From Luteimonas padinae (GTDB lineage: Bacteria > Pseudomonadota > Gammaproteobacteria > Xanthomonadales > Xanthomonadaceae): a DNA stretch of 64,000 nucleotides. The position numbers and the translations under genes are program-made. Within the stretch, counting starts at the first letter, position 1. Each line of letters begins with the position of its first letter. The notes beneath the pieces are model-generated. The model made no database searches and was not told the DNA's origin. It was given only the letters and a program-made list of their open reading frames with translations. The DNA lies in NCBI RefSeq assembly GCF_014652935.1, contig NZ_BMZT01000012.1:1-64000 (forward strand), read 5' to 3'. Of the stretch, positions 38,398 to 46,810 are shown one piece after another.

Positions 38398-38431
38398 ACG
38401 GAAACGGCCGGGGCAAGCCCGGCCGTTCCGT
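38398..38431 (-). terminator. Terminator downstream of the TonB-dependent receptor
   Basis: Long hairpin with a 14-base-pair stem (ACGGAACGGCCGGG type, one bulged A), loop CTTG on the minus strand. A T-containing tail follows (TTTCCGTT is part of the stem end). It lies between the receptor stop and ppnN. Confidence 0.65.
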
Positions 38432-38451
38432 TTGACGCGTGTGGTGCTGGA

Positions 38452-41400
38452 TCAGAACTTGTACTTCAGGCTCAGCATGACCGACCAGCGGGAGACGGCG
38501 GTGTTGATGCCGTCGCCGTTGTTCTCCTGGATACCGGAGTTGTCGGTCGAACCGCTGAAGTTGTAGACGTACTTGCCGGTCTCCGGATCGATACCCGCGT
38601 AGTTGGCCACGCGGCGGGTGGAGTAGAACCCGTAGTCGTCGATCAGGCCCCAGTCCTTATTGATCAGGTTGCCCACGTTCATGATGTCCAAGGCGATTTC
38701 CGCCTTGTGGCCGTCGAAGAACATCGGGATTTCCTGGCTCACGCGGACGTCGAAGCTGTTGGTCCAGCCGGCGCGGAAGGCGTTGGCCGGGGCCACCTGG
38801 CCGCGGAAGGCATTCAGCTCGGGAGCATTGGTTTCCATCCACTCGAAGAAGGCCTGCTCCATCGCGGCGCCACCGGTCCACAGCACGTCACCCGGACCAT
38901 TCGGAACGTAGAACAGGTCGTTCGTGGTGGCGCTGTCACCGTTGATGTCGTTGTAGTAGATGTAGCTGAACGGACGACCCGAGCGACCTTCGTAGAACAG
39001 GCCGGCGGTGGTCATGTTGTCGCCGAAGAACGCCTTCTGCCAGGTCAGGGCCGCGGTGAAGCGGTCCTTGATGGCATAACGCGAGTTGTGCCCGATCGGC
39101 TCATTGGTATTGAAGACGAGCGTGTTGTTCCAGTTCGACGAGTTCTGCGAGCTCGTCGCCGGGCTGAACTCCGTGGCGTCGGTGTAGGTGTAGCCCACGG
39201 TCCAGGCCCACTGGTCGACCATCGGCTTGGACAGCGCCAGAGTCAGCTGGCGGGCCGAGCCCTTGTCGGTGTTGCGGATCACGATGGCCTGATCGACATC
39301 GGGATGCTTGTTGGCACGGTTCGCTGCGCCACCGCTGCCGTTGGTCATGCCGAAGCGGCCGGAGTTGGCGGGATCCAGGCCAGCCTCGTTCCAGTACAGC
39401 ATGCGTCCATCCTGACCCTGGAAGGTCGGGGAACCGACGTCGATACGGTCGAACCACAGCGCGTTCTTGTTCTTGGTCACCAGCAGCTCGGCCGAAGCCA
39501 CGATGCCGTACCACGGCAGCTCATGGTCGAACGCCAGGTTGGCCTTCCAGATCGAAGGCAGGGCCAGACCCGGCTCCATGATGTCGGCAATGATCCGGGC
39601 CGGGGCCGCATCACCGGTCGGAACCGCCGGCGGCACCGTGACGTTGAACTCCGGGATTTCATCACCGCGGGAACGGTTGAGGCTGTAGCTGTCGAAGTTC
39701 AGGCCGGTGTTCTGGAACGGGCCGGCCAGCCAGACGTTCGGGTTGCCACCCTGGAACAGGCCGACGCCGCCGCGCAGCTGGGTCGGGCGCTCGCTGTCGA
39801 AGGTGTAGTTGAAGCCGAAGCGCGGCTGCCACAGCTTCTTGTCGAGGGTCACGCTGTTGTCGAGGCCGTAGATTTCCTCGATGCGCGGGTTGTAGATCGG
39901 CGAGTCGCCGAACTCGGGCATGTCGACGCGGACGCCGAACATCAGGCTCAGGTTGTAGTTCACCGCCCAGGTGTCCTGCACGAACAGGCCCAGGTTCTCG
40001 AACTGGTACGCGGCCGGGATGTCCGAACGGCTGCCACCCGGACGCGGGGCGCGCAGGTCGTAGCGCAGCGCGTTGCCTGCCTCGAAGTCTTCCAGGCTGT
40101 CGAACGTCCACACGCCGTTGAGGTCACGGCCGTAGAAGTTGAGGATGTCGTTGTCCTCGTAGTCGAAGCCGAACTTCAGGGTGTGGTCGCCCACGTACCA
40201 GGTGCCGGCGCCGAAGAACGTGGTCTGCTTGGTGTCGACGACGTTGACGTGGCGGTTGCGCTCGGTGCCGAGGTTGATGCTGTCCTGGCCGGCGCCGACG
40301 TTGTTGATGAAGATCGTCGGCAGGTCGGCGTAGGTCGAGGCGACCGAGGAGTAGTCGCGCTGCGAGACCTTGAACTCGGTCGAGAAGTTGTCGCTCCAGT
40401 CGCTGAACAGCTCGGCGACGGTGCTCTCGAAGGTCTTGTTCTGGTCGTACCAGTAGCTCGACAGCGAGATGCTGCTGCTGCCGAAGCCGACCAGCTTCGG
40501 CACCACTTCCTCGGTCTTGCTGTAGCGCAGGGCCGCACGGTGGTTGTCGTTGATGTTCCAGTCGAGCTTGACCGCGTACTCCTCGATGTCGGTCTCGGAG
40601 ATGCTGGGCGGGTTCAGGCTGCCCGGATCGAAGCCGAAGCGGTTGGCGGCCGCGATCACGCGCTGCACGTCGGCATCGGTGATGTCACCGTCGCCGTACG
40701 GGGTGCCGGACAGGCTGGTGCCCGGACGCTCGCGCTTGAACTGCTCGTAGTTGGCGAAGAAGAACAGGCGGTCCTTGATGATCGGGCCACCCAGGGTGAA
40801 GCCGTAGGTCTCTTCCTTGTTGAAGCCGGCGAAGTCGACGCCGCGCAGCTCGTCGCGCACCCAGTCACCGTCGCGGACCGTGTAGTAGGCGCTGCCGTGG
40901 AATTCGTTGGTACCCGACTTGGTCACGGCGTTGACCACCGCGCCGGTGCCACCGGAGATGGTGGTGTCGTAGTTGGCCAGGTCGATCTGAATTTCCTCGA
41001 TCGCGTCCATGGAGACCGGCTGGCGCTCGGTCGGCATGTTGTTGGCCTCGAGGCCGAACGGGTCGGAGTTGCTGACGCCGTCGATGCGGATCACGTTGAA
41101 GCGCGAGTTCTGGCCACCGGCCGAGATCGAGCCGTCGGCCTTGCTGATCTGCGAGATGCGCGGGTCGAGGCGGATGTAGTCCTGGATGTTGCGCGACGCC
41201 GAAGGCAGGGCCTCGATGGTGTCGTTGTTGAGGTTGGTGCCGGTGCCCATCTTGGTGGCACTGAAGATCTCGGAGCCGCCGGCCACGCCGACCGCGGTCA
41301 CGGTGGCGAGCGTGGTGACGTCGCCGGTGAGCTGGGCGTTGACGGTGTTGGCGGCGTTCAGGCCGAGGAACACGTTGTCCTCGGTCTTGGTGCCGGCGCC

Positions 41401-41673
41401 GGCCTTGGTGATGGTGATCTCGTACGGACCACCCACGCGCAGGCCGCGGGCGCTGTAGCGGCCGCTGGCGTCGGTGACCACGCGGCTGGTGGTGCCCGAC
41501 TCGACGTGGACGATGGTGACTTCTGCATTGGTGACCGGCTGCCCGTCGCTTCCGATGACGACACCGCCCACGCCGGCGGACGTGGCGCTCTGGGCGAAGA
41601 CGGGTGCGGCGGCAAGCGCGGCGATCAGGCCGAGCGAAAGTTTCGACACACGGAATGCGTTGCGACGGGTCAT
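38452..41673 (-). CDS. Oar-like TonB-dependent receptor with carboxypeptidase-like domain
   Basis: A 1073-residue outer-membrane receptor. The signal peptide ends AAPVFAQ. Next is a carboxypeptidase-regulatory-like (Ig-fold) domain, GVGGVVIGSDGQPVTNAEVTI (shown in part; about 35-115). The plug follows, with SASRNIQDYIRLDPRI and GGQNSRFNVIRIDGVSN, then a 22-strand barrel ending in SLKYKF with the terminal Phe needed for BAM insertion. The Oar group is typical of Xanthomonadaceae and handles large substrates such as peptides; the ligand is unknown. The 156 bases upstream contain GTTAA-7-TTAAC but no clear promoter. Confidence 0.9.
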   Translation of the reverse strand: MTRRNAFRVSKLSLGLIAALAAAPVFAQSATSAGVGGVVIGSDGQPVTNAEVTIVHVESGTTSRVVTDASGRYSARGLRVGGPYEITITKAGAGTKTEDNVFLGLNAANTVNAQLTGDVTTLATVTAVGVAGGSEIFSATKMGTGTNLNNDTIEALPSASRNIQDYIRLDPRISQISKADGSISAGGQNSRFNVIRIDGVSNSDPFGLEANNMPTERQPVSMDAIEEIQIDLANYDTTISGGTGAVVNAVTKSGTNEFHGSAYYTVRDGDWVRDELRGVDFAGFNKEETYGFTLGGPIIKDRLFFFANYEQFKRERPGTSLSGTPYGDGDITDADVQRVIAAANRFGFDPGSLNPPSISETDIEEYAVKLDWNINDNHRAALRYSKTEEVVPKLVGFGSSSISLSSYWYDQNKTFESTVAELFSDWSDNFSTEFKVSQRDYSSVASTYADLPTIFINNVGAGQDSINLGTERNRHVNVVDTKQTTFFGAGTWYVGDHTLKFGFDYEDNDILNFYGRDLNGVWTFDSLEDFEAGNALRYDLRAPRPGGSRSDIPAAYQFENLGLFVQDTWAVNYNLSLMFGVRVDMPEFGDSPIYNPRIEEIYGLDNSVTLDKKLWQPRFGFNYTFDSERPTQLRGGVGLFQGGNPNVWLAGPFQNTGLNFDSYSLNRSRGDEIPEFNVTVPPAVPTGDAAPARIIADIMEPGLALPSIWKANLAFDHELPWYGIVASAELLVTKNKNALWFDRIDVGSPTFQGQDGRMLYWNEAGLDPANSGRFGMTNGSGGAANRANKHPDVDQAIVIRNTDKGSARQLTLALSKPMVDQWAWTVGYTYTDATEFSPATSSQNSSNWNNTLVFNTNEPIGHNSRYAIKDRFTAALTWQKAFFGDNMTTAGLFYEGRSGRPFSYIYYNDINGDSATTNDLFYVPNGPGDVLWTGGAAMEQAFFEWMETNAPELNAFRGQVAPANAFRAGWTNSFDVRVSQEIPMFFDGHKAEIALDIMNVGNLINKDWGLIDDYGFYSTRRVANYAGIDPETGKYVYNFSGSTDNSGIQENNGDGINTAVSRWSVMLSLKYKF

Positions 41674-41829
41674 GGCTGGACTCTTGGCAAGGAAAAACGG
41701 AAACCGCGCCGACAGGCACGGACGGACGATGTCGTTTGGTGGTTCCCACTCACGCCGCGACCGCCTGGCGGCAGCGGTTAACAACAGATTAACACATTAG
41801 CCGCCGCATATGACAGCCGGATGACGGTT

Positions 41830-42429
41830 TCACGCCGGGGTCAGGGAGCCCAGGTAGCCGGCCACCCCGTCCATCAGCATCTGCACGGAAATGGCGACCA
41901 GCAGCATGCCCATCAGGCGCTCGACGGCGGTGAGGGCGCGGGCCCCCAGGAGGCGGTAGAGCCAGGGGGCGCAGAACAGGATGGCTGCGGTGGCGCCCCA
42001 GGCGACGCCGAGCGCCAGGCTCCATTCCCAGAGCCGCTCGGGCTCGCGGCTGCCCATCAGCATCACCGCGGCCATGCCCGACGGCCCGGCGACCAGCGGG
42101 ACCGCCAGCGGCACGATGAAGGGCTCGCCCCCGGGCAGCTCGCCCATCAGGCCCTCGGGCGGCGGGAAGATCATGCGGATGCCGATCAGGAACAGCACGA
42201 TGCCGCCGGCGATCGACACCGACTCCTGGCGCAGGTGCATGACCTCGAGGGCGTACTTGCCCACCCACAGGAAGACCATCAGCACGCCGAGCGCGATCAG
42301 CAGCTCGCGCGCCAGCACCACGCGCTGCCGCTTCGGCGGCAGGTGGCGCAGGATGCTGAGGAACACCGGGATGTTGCCCAGCGGGTCCAGGATCAGGAAC
42401 AGCAGCAGGGCGGCGGAGACGACGGTCAT
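41830..42429 (-). CDS. MarC/YhgN-family integral membrane protein
   Basis: A 199-residue protein with six hydrophobic helices. The start (LLLFLILDPLGNIPVFLSIL) and the PLAVPLVAGPSGMAAVMLM segment are the two MarC/UPF0056 repeats. The YhgN branch is of unknown transport function and is not involved in marRAB resistance. Its start overlaps the upstream SDR stop by 4 bases, so marC-like, SDR and grxD are one operon. Confidence 0.9.
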   Translation of the reverse strand: MTVVSAALLLFLILDPLGNIPVFLSILRHLPPKRQRVVLARELLIALGVLMVFLWVGKYALEVMHLRQESVSIAGGIVLFLIGIRMIFPPPEGLMGELPGGEPFIVPLAVPLVAGPSGMAAVMLMGSREPERLWEWSLALGVAWGATAAILFCAPWLYRLLGARALTAVERLMGMLLVAISVQMLMDGVAGYLGSLTPA

Positions 42430-43175
42430 GGCGAGGGCGCCCAGGCCTGGCCTCGATGCGCGGCGCCGGCGGACGACAGGAGGGTGACGCAGGCCCCGGC
42501 CGCCGCCGCCGGATCGCGGGCACGGCGGTCATCGTCCGAGACGTGCGAGCGCGCGCGCAGCGGCGTGCGCATCGGCCCCGGACGGAGCCCGTGGAAGCGG
42601 ACGGGTCCGGTGCCGTGCTCGGCGTGCAGGGTGTCGAGCAAAGCGCGCTGGCCGTGCTGGGCGACGCCGTAGGCGCCGCGGTAGGCGGAGGCCCCCTCGT
42701 CATCGAGGACGAACACCACCGCGGCATCCGACGCCTGGCGCAGCAGCGGCAGGCAGGCCCGGGTCAGCCACCAGCGCGCGGTGAGGTCGACGTGCAGCGC
42801 GCGCGCGAACTGGCCGGGATCGGTGTGTTCCAGCGGCGTCAGGCCGGGGAACTCGGCGGCGCAGTGCAGCAGGCCGTCCAGGCGCCCCAGCTGCGCGCCC
42901 ACCCGATCGGCCAGCTCCACGTAGTCGCCATACTCCGCTCCCGAGAGGTCGAAGGGATAGTTGACCGGTTCCGGCAGCCCAGACGGATCGCGCGCGATCG
43001 CGTCGTAGACCCGGTTGAGCTTAGGGACCTTGCGCCCCAGCAGCACCACGGTGGCGCCCGCGCGCGCGCAGGCATGCGCGGCGGCGGCGCCCAGGCCGCC
43101 GTGGGCACCGGTCACCAGGACCACACGGCCGGCCAGTGCGGCCGGCGCGCCTGCGGCGGCCGCGGGCGTGCTCAC
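42426..43175 (-). CDS. SDR-fold protein lacking catalytic residues (YciK-like)
   Basis: A 249-residue short-chain dehydrogenase-like protein. The cofactor motif TGAHGGLG (22-29) is intact. The active site is not: the usual NAG is HCAA (104-107), no Ser is present about 13 residues before the Tyr (FVLDDE instead), and the YxxxK motif is Y169-GVA-Q173, with Gln for Lys. The rest follows the YciK group. It probably binds NAD(P) but cannot use the classical SDR mechanism. GTG start overlaps the grxD stop; grxD is directly upstream. Confidence 0.82.
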   Translation of the reverse strand: MSTPAAAAGAPAALAGRVVLVTGAHGGLGAAAAHACARAGATVVLLGRKVPKLNRVYDAIARDPSGLPEPVNYPFDLSGAEYGDYVELADRVGAQLGRLDGLLHCAAEFPGLTPLEHTDPGQFARALHVDLTARWWLTRACLPLLRQASDAAVVFVLDDEGASAYRGAYGVAQHGQRALLDTLHAEHGTGPVRFHGLRPGPMRTPLRARSHVSDDDRRARDPAAAAGACVTLLSSAGAAHRGQAWAPSP

Positions 43176-43498
43176 GCGGCCTGCGTCTCCGCGATCATGC
43201 GCGCGAGCTCGCCGGACTCGAAGAGTTCCATGGTGATGTCGCAGCCGCCGATCAGCTCGCCGTTGATGAACAGCTGCGGGAAGGTCGGCCAGTTCGAGAC
43301 GCGCGGCAGGTTGGCGCGGACCTCGGGGTCTTCCAGCACGTTGACGCTGTGCAGCGTGGCCATGTCCGCGCCGGCCTCGCGCAGCGCGCCCACGGTGCGG
43401 CTGGAGAAGCCGCACATCGGGAACTGCGGCGTGCCCTTCATGAAGAGGACGATGGGATGGCCGGAAATCTCGGCCTGGATGCGTTCGATGATGGCCAT
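43172..43498 (-). CDS. grxD: Monothiol glutaredoxin (Grx4/GrxD)
   Basis: A 108-residue CGFS glutaredoxin: LFMKGTPQFPMCGFSSRT carries the single active Cys, then WPTFPQLFINGELIGGCDIT. Such proteins bind a [2Fe-2S] cluster with glutathione and pass it to other proteins, often with BolA. First gene of the grxD-SDR-marC operon and divergent from the superoxide dismutase-like gene. A TACAAT on the minus strand (43562-43567) could be its -10. Confidence 0.95.
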   Translation of the reverse strand: MAIIERIQAEISGHPIVLFMKGTPQFPMCGFSSRTVGALREAGADMATLHSVNVLEDPEVRANLPRVSNWPTFPQLFINGELIGGCDITMELFESGELARMIAETQAA

Positions 43499-43573
43499 GC
43501 TGGCTCCGACGTGTCTGGCGGCGCGGCCAAGGGCCACGCAGCGCGCGATGGGGATCGCGCTATTGTAGCGTCC

Positions 43574-44161
43574 ATGGCCATCGAACTTGCCGCCCTGCCC
43601 TGGGACCGCACCGCGCTCGAGCCGCACCTGTCGGGCGACACCCTCGACCTCCACCACGGCCGCCACCACCGCGCCCATGTCGACGCGGTCAATGCGCTGG
43701 CGCCGGGGGCTGGCATGGGGGCGGCCACGCTGGACGACATCGTGCGCGGCGCCCAGGGGGCGCTGCAGGCCCACGCGGCCCAGGCCTGGAACCTGGCGTT
43801 CCAGTGGCGCTGCCTGAAGCCCGCGGCCGCGGGCGGCGGTGGCGAGCCGCAGGGTGCCCTGGGCGAGGCGATTGTGCGCCGCTTCGGCGACTTCGCCCGC
43901 TTCCGCCAGCGCTTCGCGGCCATGGCCACGGCGCTGCAGGGCTCGGGCTGGATCTGGCTGCTGCAGCGGCCGGACGGCTCGGTGGCCATGGCGGTGACCT
44001 CGAACACGGCGTCGCCGATCACCGGCGAGGATCGCCCCCTGTTCGGCCTGAGCCTGTGGGAGCACGCCTACGTGCTGGACTACCGCGAGGCCCGCGGGCG
44101 CTACGTCGAAGCCGTCTGGAACGTGGTCGACTGGGGATTCGTCGCCTCGAACCTGAAGTGA
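43574..44161 (+). CDS. Fe/Mn superoxide dismutase-like protein, two metal ligands missing
   Basis: A 195-residue protein with the full Fe/Mn-SOD fold: LDLHHGRHHRAHVDAVN, AWNLAFQWRCLKP, GSGWIWLL, LWEHAYVLDYREARGRYVEAVWNVVDW. Compared with E. coli SodB, ligand 1 is kept (H27) and ligand 4 is kept (H164). Ligand 2 is Leu (L74 in WNLAF, where WNH is standard) and ligand 3 is Ser (S160, where VDVWEH has Asp). The gateway Tyr is His (H35). The gene is intact and otherwise conserved. It cannot bind metal in the normal way, so it may be a non-enzymatic paralogue. It is divergent from grxD. Confidence 0.88.
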   Translation: MAIELAALPWDRTALEPHLSGDTLDLHHGRHHRAHVDAVNALAPGAGMGAATLDDIVRGAQGALQAHAAQAWNLAFQWRCLKPAAAGGGGEPQGALGEAIVRRFGDFARFRQRFAAMATALQGSGWIWLLQRPDGSVAMAVTSNTASPITGEDRPLFGLSLWEHAYVLDYREARGRYVEAVWNVVDWGFVASNLK

Positions 44162-44181
44162 TTGGCAGGATGGGGCGAAGC

Positions 44182-44215
44182 TTGCGAAGGCTCATCCATG
44201 CGCATAGCATGCGCA
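44182..44215 (+). promoter_or_regulatory. ccdAB promoter with operator palindrome
   Basis: -35 TTGCGA (44182-44187), 17-base spacer, -10 TAGCAT (44205-44210). A perfect inverted repeat TGCGCAT-AGC-ATGCGCA (44199-44215) covers the -10, 24 bases before the ccdA start. CcdA is known to autorepress with CcdB by binding such operators. Confidence 0.65.
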
Positions 44216-44239
44216 CGAAGCCCGCTGGATCCGGCAACC

Positions 44240-44491
44240 ATGAAAGCCATCTACGACCCCAACGCTCCCAAGCGGCCGGTCAACCTGTCGCTCAACGAGG
44301 CACTGGTGGCGCAGGCGCGGCAGATGACCGGCAACCTGTCGGCGGAAGTGGAATCCATGCTCGCCGACTTCGTGCAGCGCCAGAAGCAGCTGCGCGAGGC
44401 CGAGGCGCAGCGGCTGAAGCGCGCCGCGACGGCATGGAACCGCTTCGCCGAGAAACAGGGTTCGTTCGCCGACGAGTTCTCGACGCTCTGA
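44240..44491 (+). CDS. ccdA: CcdA-family antitoxin
   Basis: An 83-residue antitoxin. The N-terminal ribbon-helix-helix domain is RPVNLSLNEALVAQARQMTGNLSAEVESML, described here by position (about 12-41). A disordered toxin-binding tail follows (AATAWNRFAEKQGSFADEFSTL), with the W-N/FADE elements of CcdA. It neutralises CcdB and represses the operon. The toxin gene begins at the next base after its stop. Confidence 0.88.
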   Translation: MKAIYDPNAPKRPVNLSLNEALVAQARQMTGNLSAEVESMLADFVQRQKQLREAEAQRLKRAATAWNRFAEKQGSFADEFSTL

Positions 44492-44812
44492 GTGGGCCAG
44501 TTCGACGTCCACCGCAATCCCGGCAGGCACCGCGCGGCAATTCCTTTCGTGGTGGTCGTGCAGTCCGCCGCGTTCGACGACTACCGGCGGCGCGTGGTGG
44601 TTCCGCTGGTACGCAAGTCGCACGTCGGCGCGATCCACCACGCCGGCTTCAATCCGGGTTTCGTGGTCGAAGGCGTTGCGGTGGTGCTGCACCCGCTGGA
44701 GCTGGTGTCGGTACCGCTGGAGGCGCTGGGCGATCCGGTGGCGTCGCTGGCCGCCGACGGCGACCGGATCATCGGCGCGCTCGATGAACTGCTGAGCCGG
44801 GCCTACGGCTGA
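44492..44812 (+). CDS. ccdB: CcdB-family gyrase-poison toxin
   Basis: A 106-residue CcdB: QFDVHRNPG, IPFVVVVQSAAFDDYRRRVVVPLV and a dimer/GyrA face with LEALGDPVASLAADGDRIIGALDELL. The GTG start abuts the ccdA stop. In F-plasmid CcdB the last three residues (Trp-Gly-Ile) contact gyrase and are needed for killing; here the end is SRAYG, so toxicity may be altered or lost. Chromosomal Ccd systems often vary at this end. Confidence 0.88.
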   Translation: MGQFDVHRNPGRHRAAIPFVVVVQSAAFDDYRRRVVVPLVRKSHVGAIHHAGFNPGFVVEGVAVVLHPLELVSVPLEALGDPVASLAADGDRIIGALDELLSRAYG

Positions 44813-44836
44813 ACCAGACCGGCCCGTGCGACGGGC

Positions 44837-45979
44837 TTACTGACGCAGCCGCGCGACGACTGGCGCGACCTGGGATTCGCGGCCGAGCGCGGCGCCCACT
44901 CGCTCCAGCGCTTCCGCCAACCCGCCCGACGTATCGGCCCGCAGCGTGGCATGGCCGACCTTGCGGCCTTCGCGCGGGGCCTTGCCGTAGTCGTGCCAGT
45001 GGCCGCCTGCCTCGGCCAGCACCGGTTCGAGCTGCGGCATCTCGCCGATCCAGTTGAGCATGCAGGCCTGGCCAAGCGCGCGCGTCGCGCCCAGCGGCAG
45101 GCCCAGCACGGCACGCAGGTGGTTGGCGAACTGGGACGTCTCGGCCCCTTCGATCGTCCAGTGGCCGGAGTTGTGCACGCGCGGGGCCAGCTCGTTGGCC
45201 AGCAGCTCGCCGTCGCGGCAGAACAGCTCCAGCGCGAACACGCCAACGTAGTCCAGGGCTTCGGCCAGCGCGCGCGCATGGCCCACCGCGCGCGCCTCCA
45301 GCGCGGCGTCCACGTTCGCCGGCGCCAGGCTCGCGGACAGCACACCGTCGACGTGCCAGTTCTCGGTCAGCGGCCAGGTGCGGAACTCGCCGTCGCGGCC
45401 GCGCACGGCCACCACGCTCAGCTCGCGCTCGAAGGGCACGAAGGCCTCGAGGATCAGCCCACCGCTGGCGGCCTGCGCGCCCAGCGCCTCCCAGGCGGCA
45501 CCGGCATCGCCCGCGGTGCGGATGCGGAACTGGCCCTTGCCGTCGTAGCCCAGCCGCCGCGTTTTTAGGATGCAGGGCACGCCCAGGCGGGCGATCGCGG
45601 CGTCGAGGTCGGCCGGTGTGTCGACCGCCACGTAGCCCGGCACCGGGATGCCGAGTTCGCCGAACAGCGTCTTCTCGGCCAGCCGGTCCTGGCTGGTGCC
45701 CAGCGCCCGCGGATTGGGGAACATCGGCACCCGCTCGCTCAGCCACTGCGCGGAACCGGCGGGCACGTTCTCGAAGTCGAAGGTGGCGATGTCGATGCCG
45801 GAGGCGAACTCCGCCAGCGCCTCGCCATCGCGATAGTCGCCGACCACCAGCGGCGCGAACTGGCCGGCGCAGGCCTCGGCGCTGGTGTCCATCACCGAGA
45901 AGCGCAGGCCGAGCGGTGCGCCCGCGAGGGCCATCATGCGCGCCAGCTGGCCGCCGCCGAGGATCCCGACGGTGGTCAC
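44837..45979 (-). CDS. purK: 5-(carboxyamino)imidazole ribonucleotide synthase
   Basis: A 380-residue ATP-grasp enzyme that makes N5-CAIR from AIR, bicarbonate and ATP in purine synthesis. Seen: [21 protein letters not shown], the carboxylate-binding [24 protein letters not shown] and [17 protein letters not shown]. Its GTG start overlaps the purE stop. Complete length. Convergent with ccdB, 24 bases apart. Confidence 0.97.
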   Translation of the reverse strand: MTTVGILGGGQLARMMALAGAPLGLRFSVMDTSAEACAGQFAPLVVGDYRDGEALAEFASGIDIATFDFENVPAGSAQWLSERVPMFPNPRALGTSQDRLAEKTLFGELGIPVPGYVAVDTPADLDAAIARLGVPCILKTRRLGYDGKGQFRIRTAGDAGAAWEALGAQAASGGLILEAFVPFERELSVVAVRGRDGEFRTWPLTENWHVDGVLSASLAPANVDAALEARAVGHARALAEALDYVGVFALELFCRDGELLANELAPRVHNSGHWTIEGAETSQFANHLRAVLGLPLGATRALGQACMLNWIGEMPQLEPVLAEAGGHWHDYGKAPREGRKVGHATLRADTSGGLAEALERVGAALGRESQVAPVVARLRQ

Positions 45980-46482
45980 AGGCGCGGGTCGTCGTTGCCG
46001 GCGACGTCCTCGGTCTGGCGCCTGCGGAAGGCGTCCAGCGCGGCCGCGACCGCCACGTCACCCGCGGCCGCGAGCTGCGCGGCGGCGAACAGCGCCGCGT
46101 TGGCCGCGCCGGCGTTGCCGATCGCGAAGGTCGCCACCGGCACGCCCGCCGGCATCTGCACGATCGACAGCAGCGAGTCCATGCCGTTGAGCGCCTTCGA
46201 CTGCACCGGCACGCCCAGCACCGGCAGCGCGGTCTTCGAGGCGAGCATGCCGGGCAGGTGCGCGGCGCCGCCGGCGCCGGCGATGATCGCCTTCAGGCCG
46301 CGGCCGCGCGCGGTGGCGGCGTACTCGAACAGGACGTCCGGCGTGCGGTGCGCCGACACGACGCGGACCTCGTGCGCGACGCCGAGCTCCTCGAGCTTCT
46401 GCGCGGCGTGCTGCATCGTGTCCCAGTCGGAGCGCGAGCCCATCACGATGCCGACGACGGGCGGGCTGGTGGTGGCGGTCAT
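45976..46482 (-). CDS. purE: N5-CAIR mutase
   Basis: A 168-residue enzyme turning N5-CAIR into CAIR, the step after PurK. Seen: [30 protein letters not shown] with the active-site His, and [15 protein letters not shown]. The ATG at 46482 is preferred to a further codon upstream. First gene of purEK; TAGAAT (46507-46512) on the minus strand is a possible -10. Confidence 0.97.
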   Translation of the reverse strand: MTATTSPPVVGIVMGSRSDWDTMQHAAQKLEELGVAHEVRVVSAHRTPDVLFEYAATARGRGLKAIIAGAGGAAHLPGMLASKTALPVLGVPVQSKALNGMDSLLSIVQMPAGVPVATFAIGNAGAANAALFAAAQLAAAGDVAVAAALDAFRRRQTEDVAGNDDPRL

Positions 46483-46540
46483 GGCCGTCCCCTGTGGCAA
46501 AGACGTATTCTAGCGATCCCTCGCGCCAACCGTACCCGCC

Positions 46541-46810
46541 ATGGACCGCAAGCTGCTCGACATCCTCGTCTGCCCCACCAGCCGCCAGCCGCTGGCCCTG
46601 CTGGAGCCTGCCGGGCTGGAGGCGCTGAACCGGGCCATCGCCGCCGGCGGCGTGAAGCGCGGCGACGACGCGACCCAGGCCGAGCCGCTGCGCGAAGCGC
46701 TGGTCACGCGCGACCGCCGCACCGTGTATCGCGTGGACGACGGCATCCCGGTCCTGCTCGCCGAGGAGGCGATCGCGACCGCGCAGGCCGAAGGCTTCAC
46801 CGGCGCATGA
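46541..46810 (+). CDS. UPF0434/Trm112-like small protein
   Basis: An 89-residue YcaR/UPF0434 protein: MDRKLLDILVCPTSRQPL, RRTVYRVDDGIPVLLAEEA. It resembles Trm112, the zinc-binding activator of methyltransferases, but only one Cys of the usual CPxC pair remains (CPTS). Its end overlaps the nadC start (ATGA). Confidence 0.9.
   Translation: MDRKLLDILVCPTSRQPLALLEPAGLEALNRAIAAGGVKRGDDATQAEPLREALVTRDRRTVYRVDDGIPVLLAEEAIATAQAEGFTGA

Noticed and set aside
38707..41781. 1024-residue open frame on the plus strand opposite the TonB-dependent receptor
   Set aside because: Antisense shadow: composition is dominated by Val/Gly/Ala/His from the complement of GC-rich codons, with no motifs; the minus-strand receptor has signal peptide, plug and barrel.
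41777..41793. GTTAA-7-TTAAC inverted repeat upstream of the TonB-dependent receptor as an operator
   Set aside because: Short AT arms of this size can occur by chance, and no matching promoter or regulator gene supports it; mentioned only as context.
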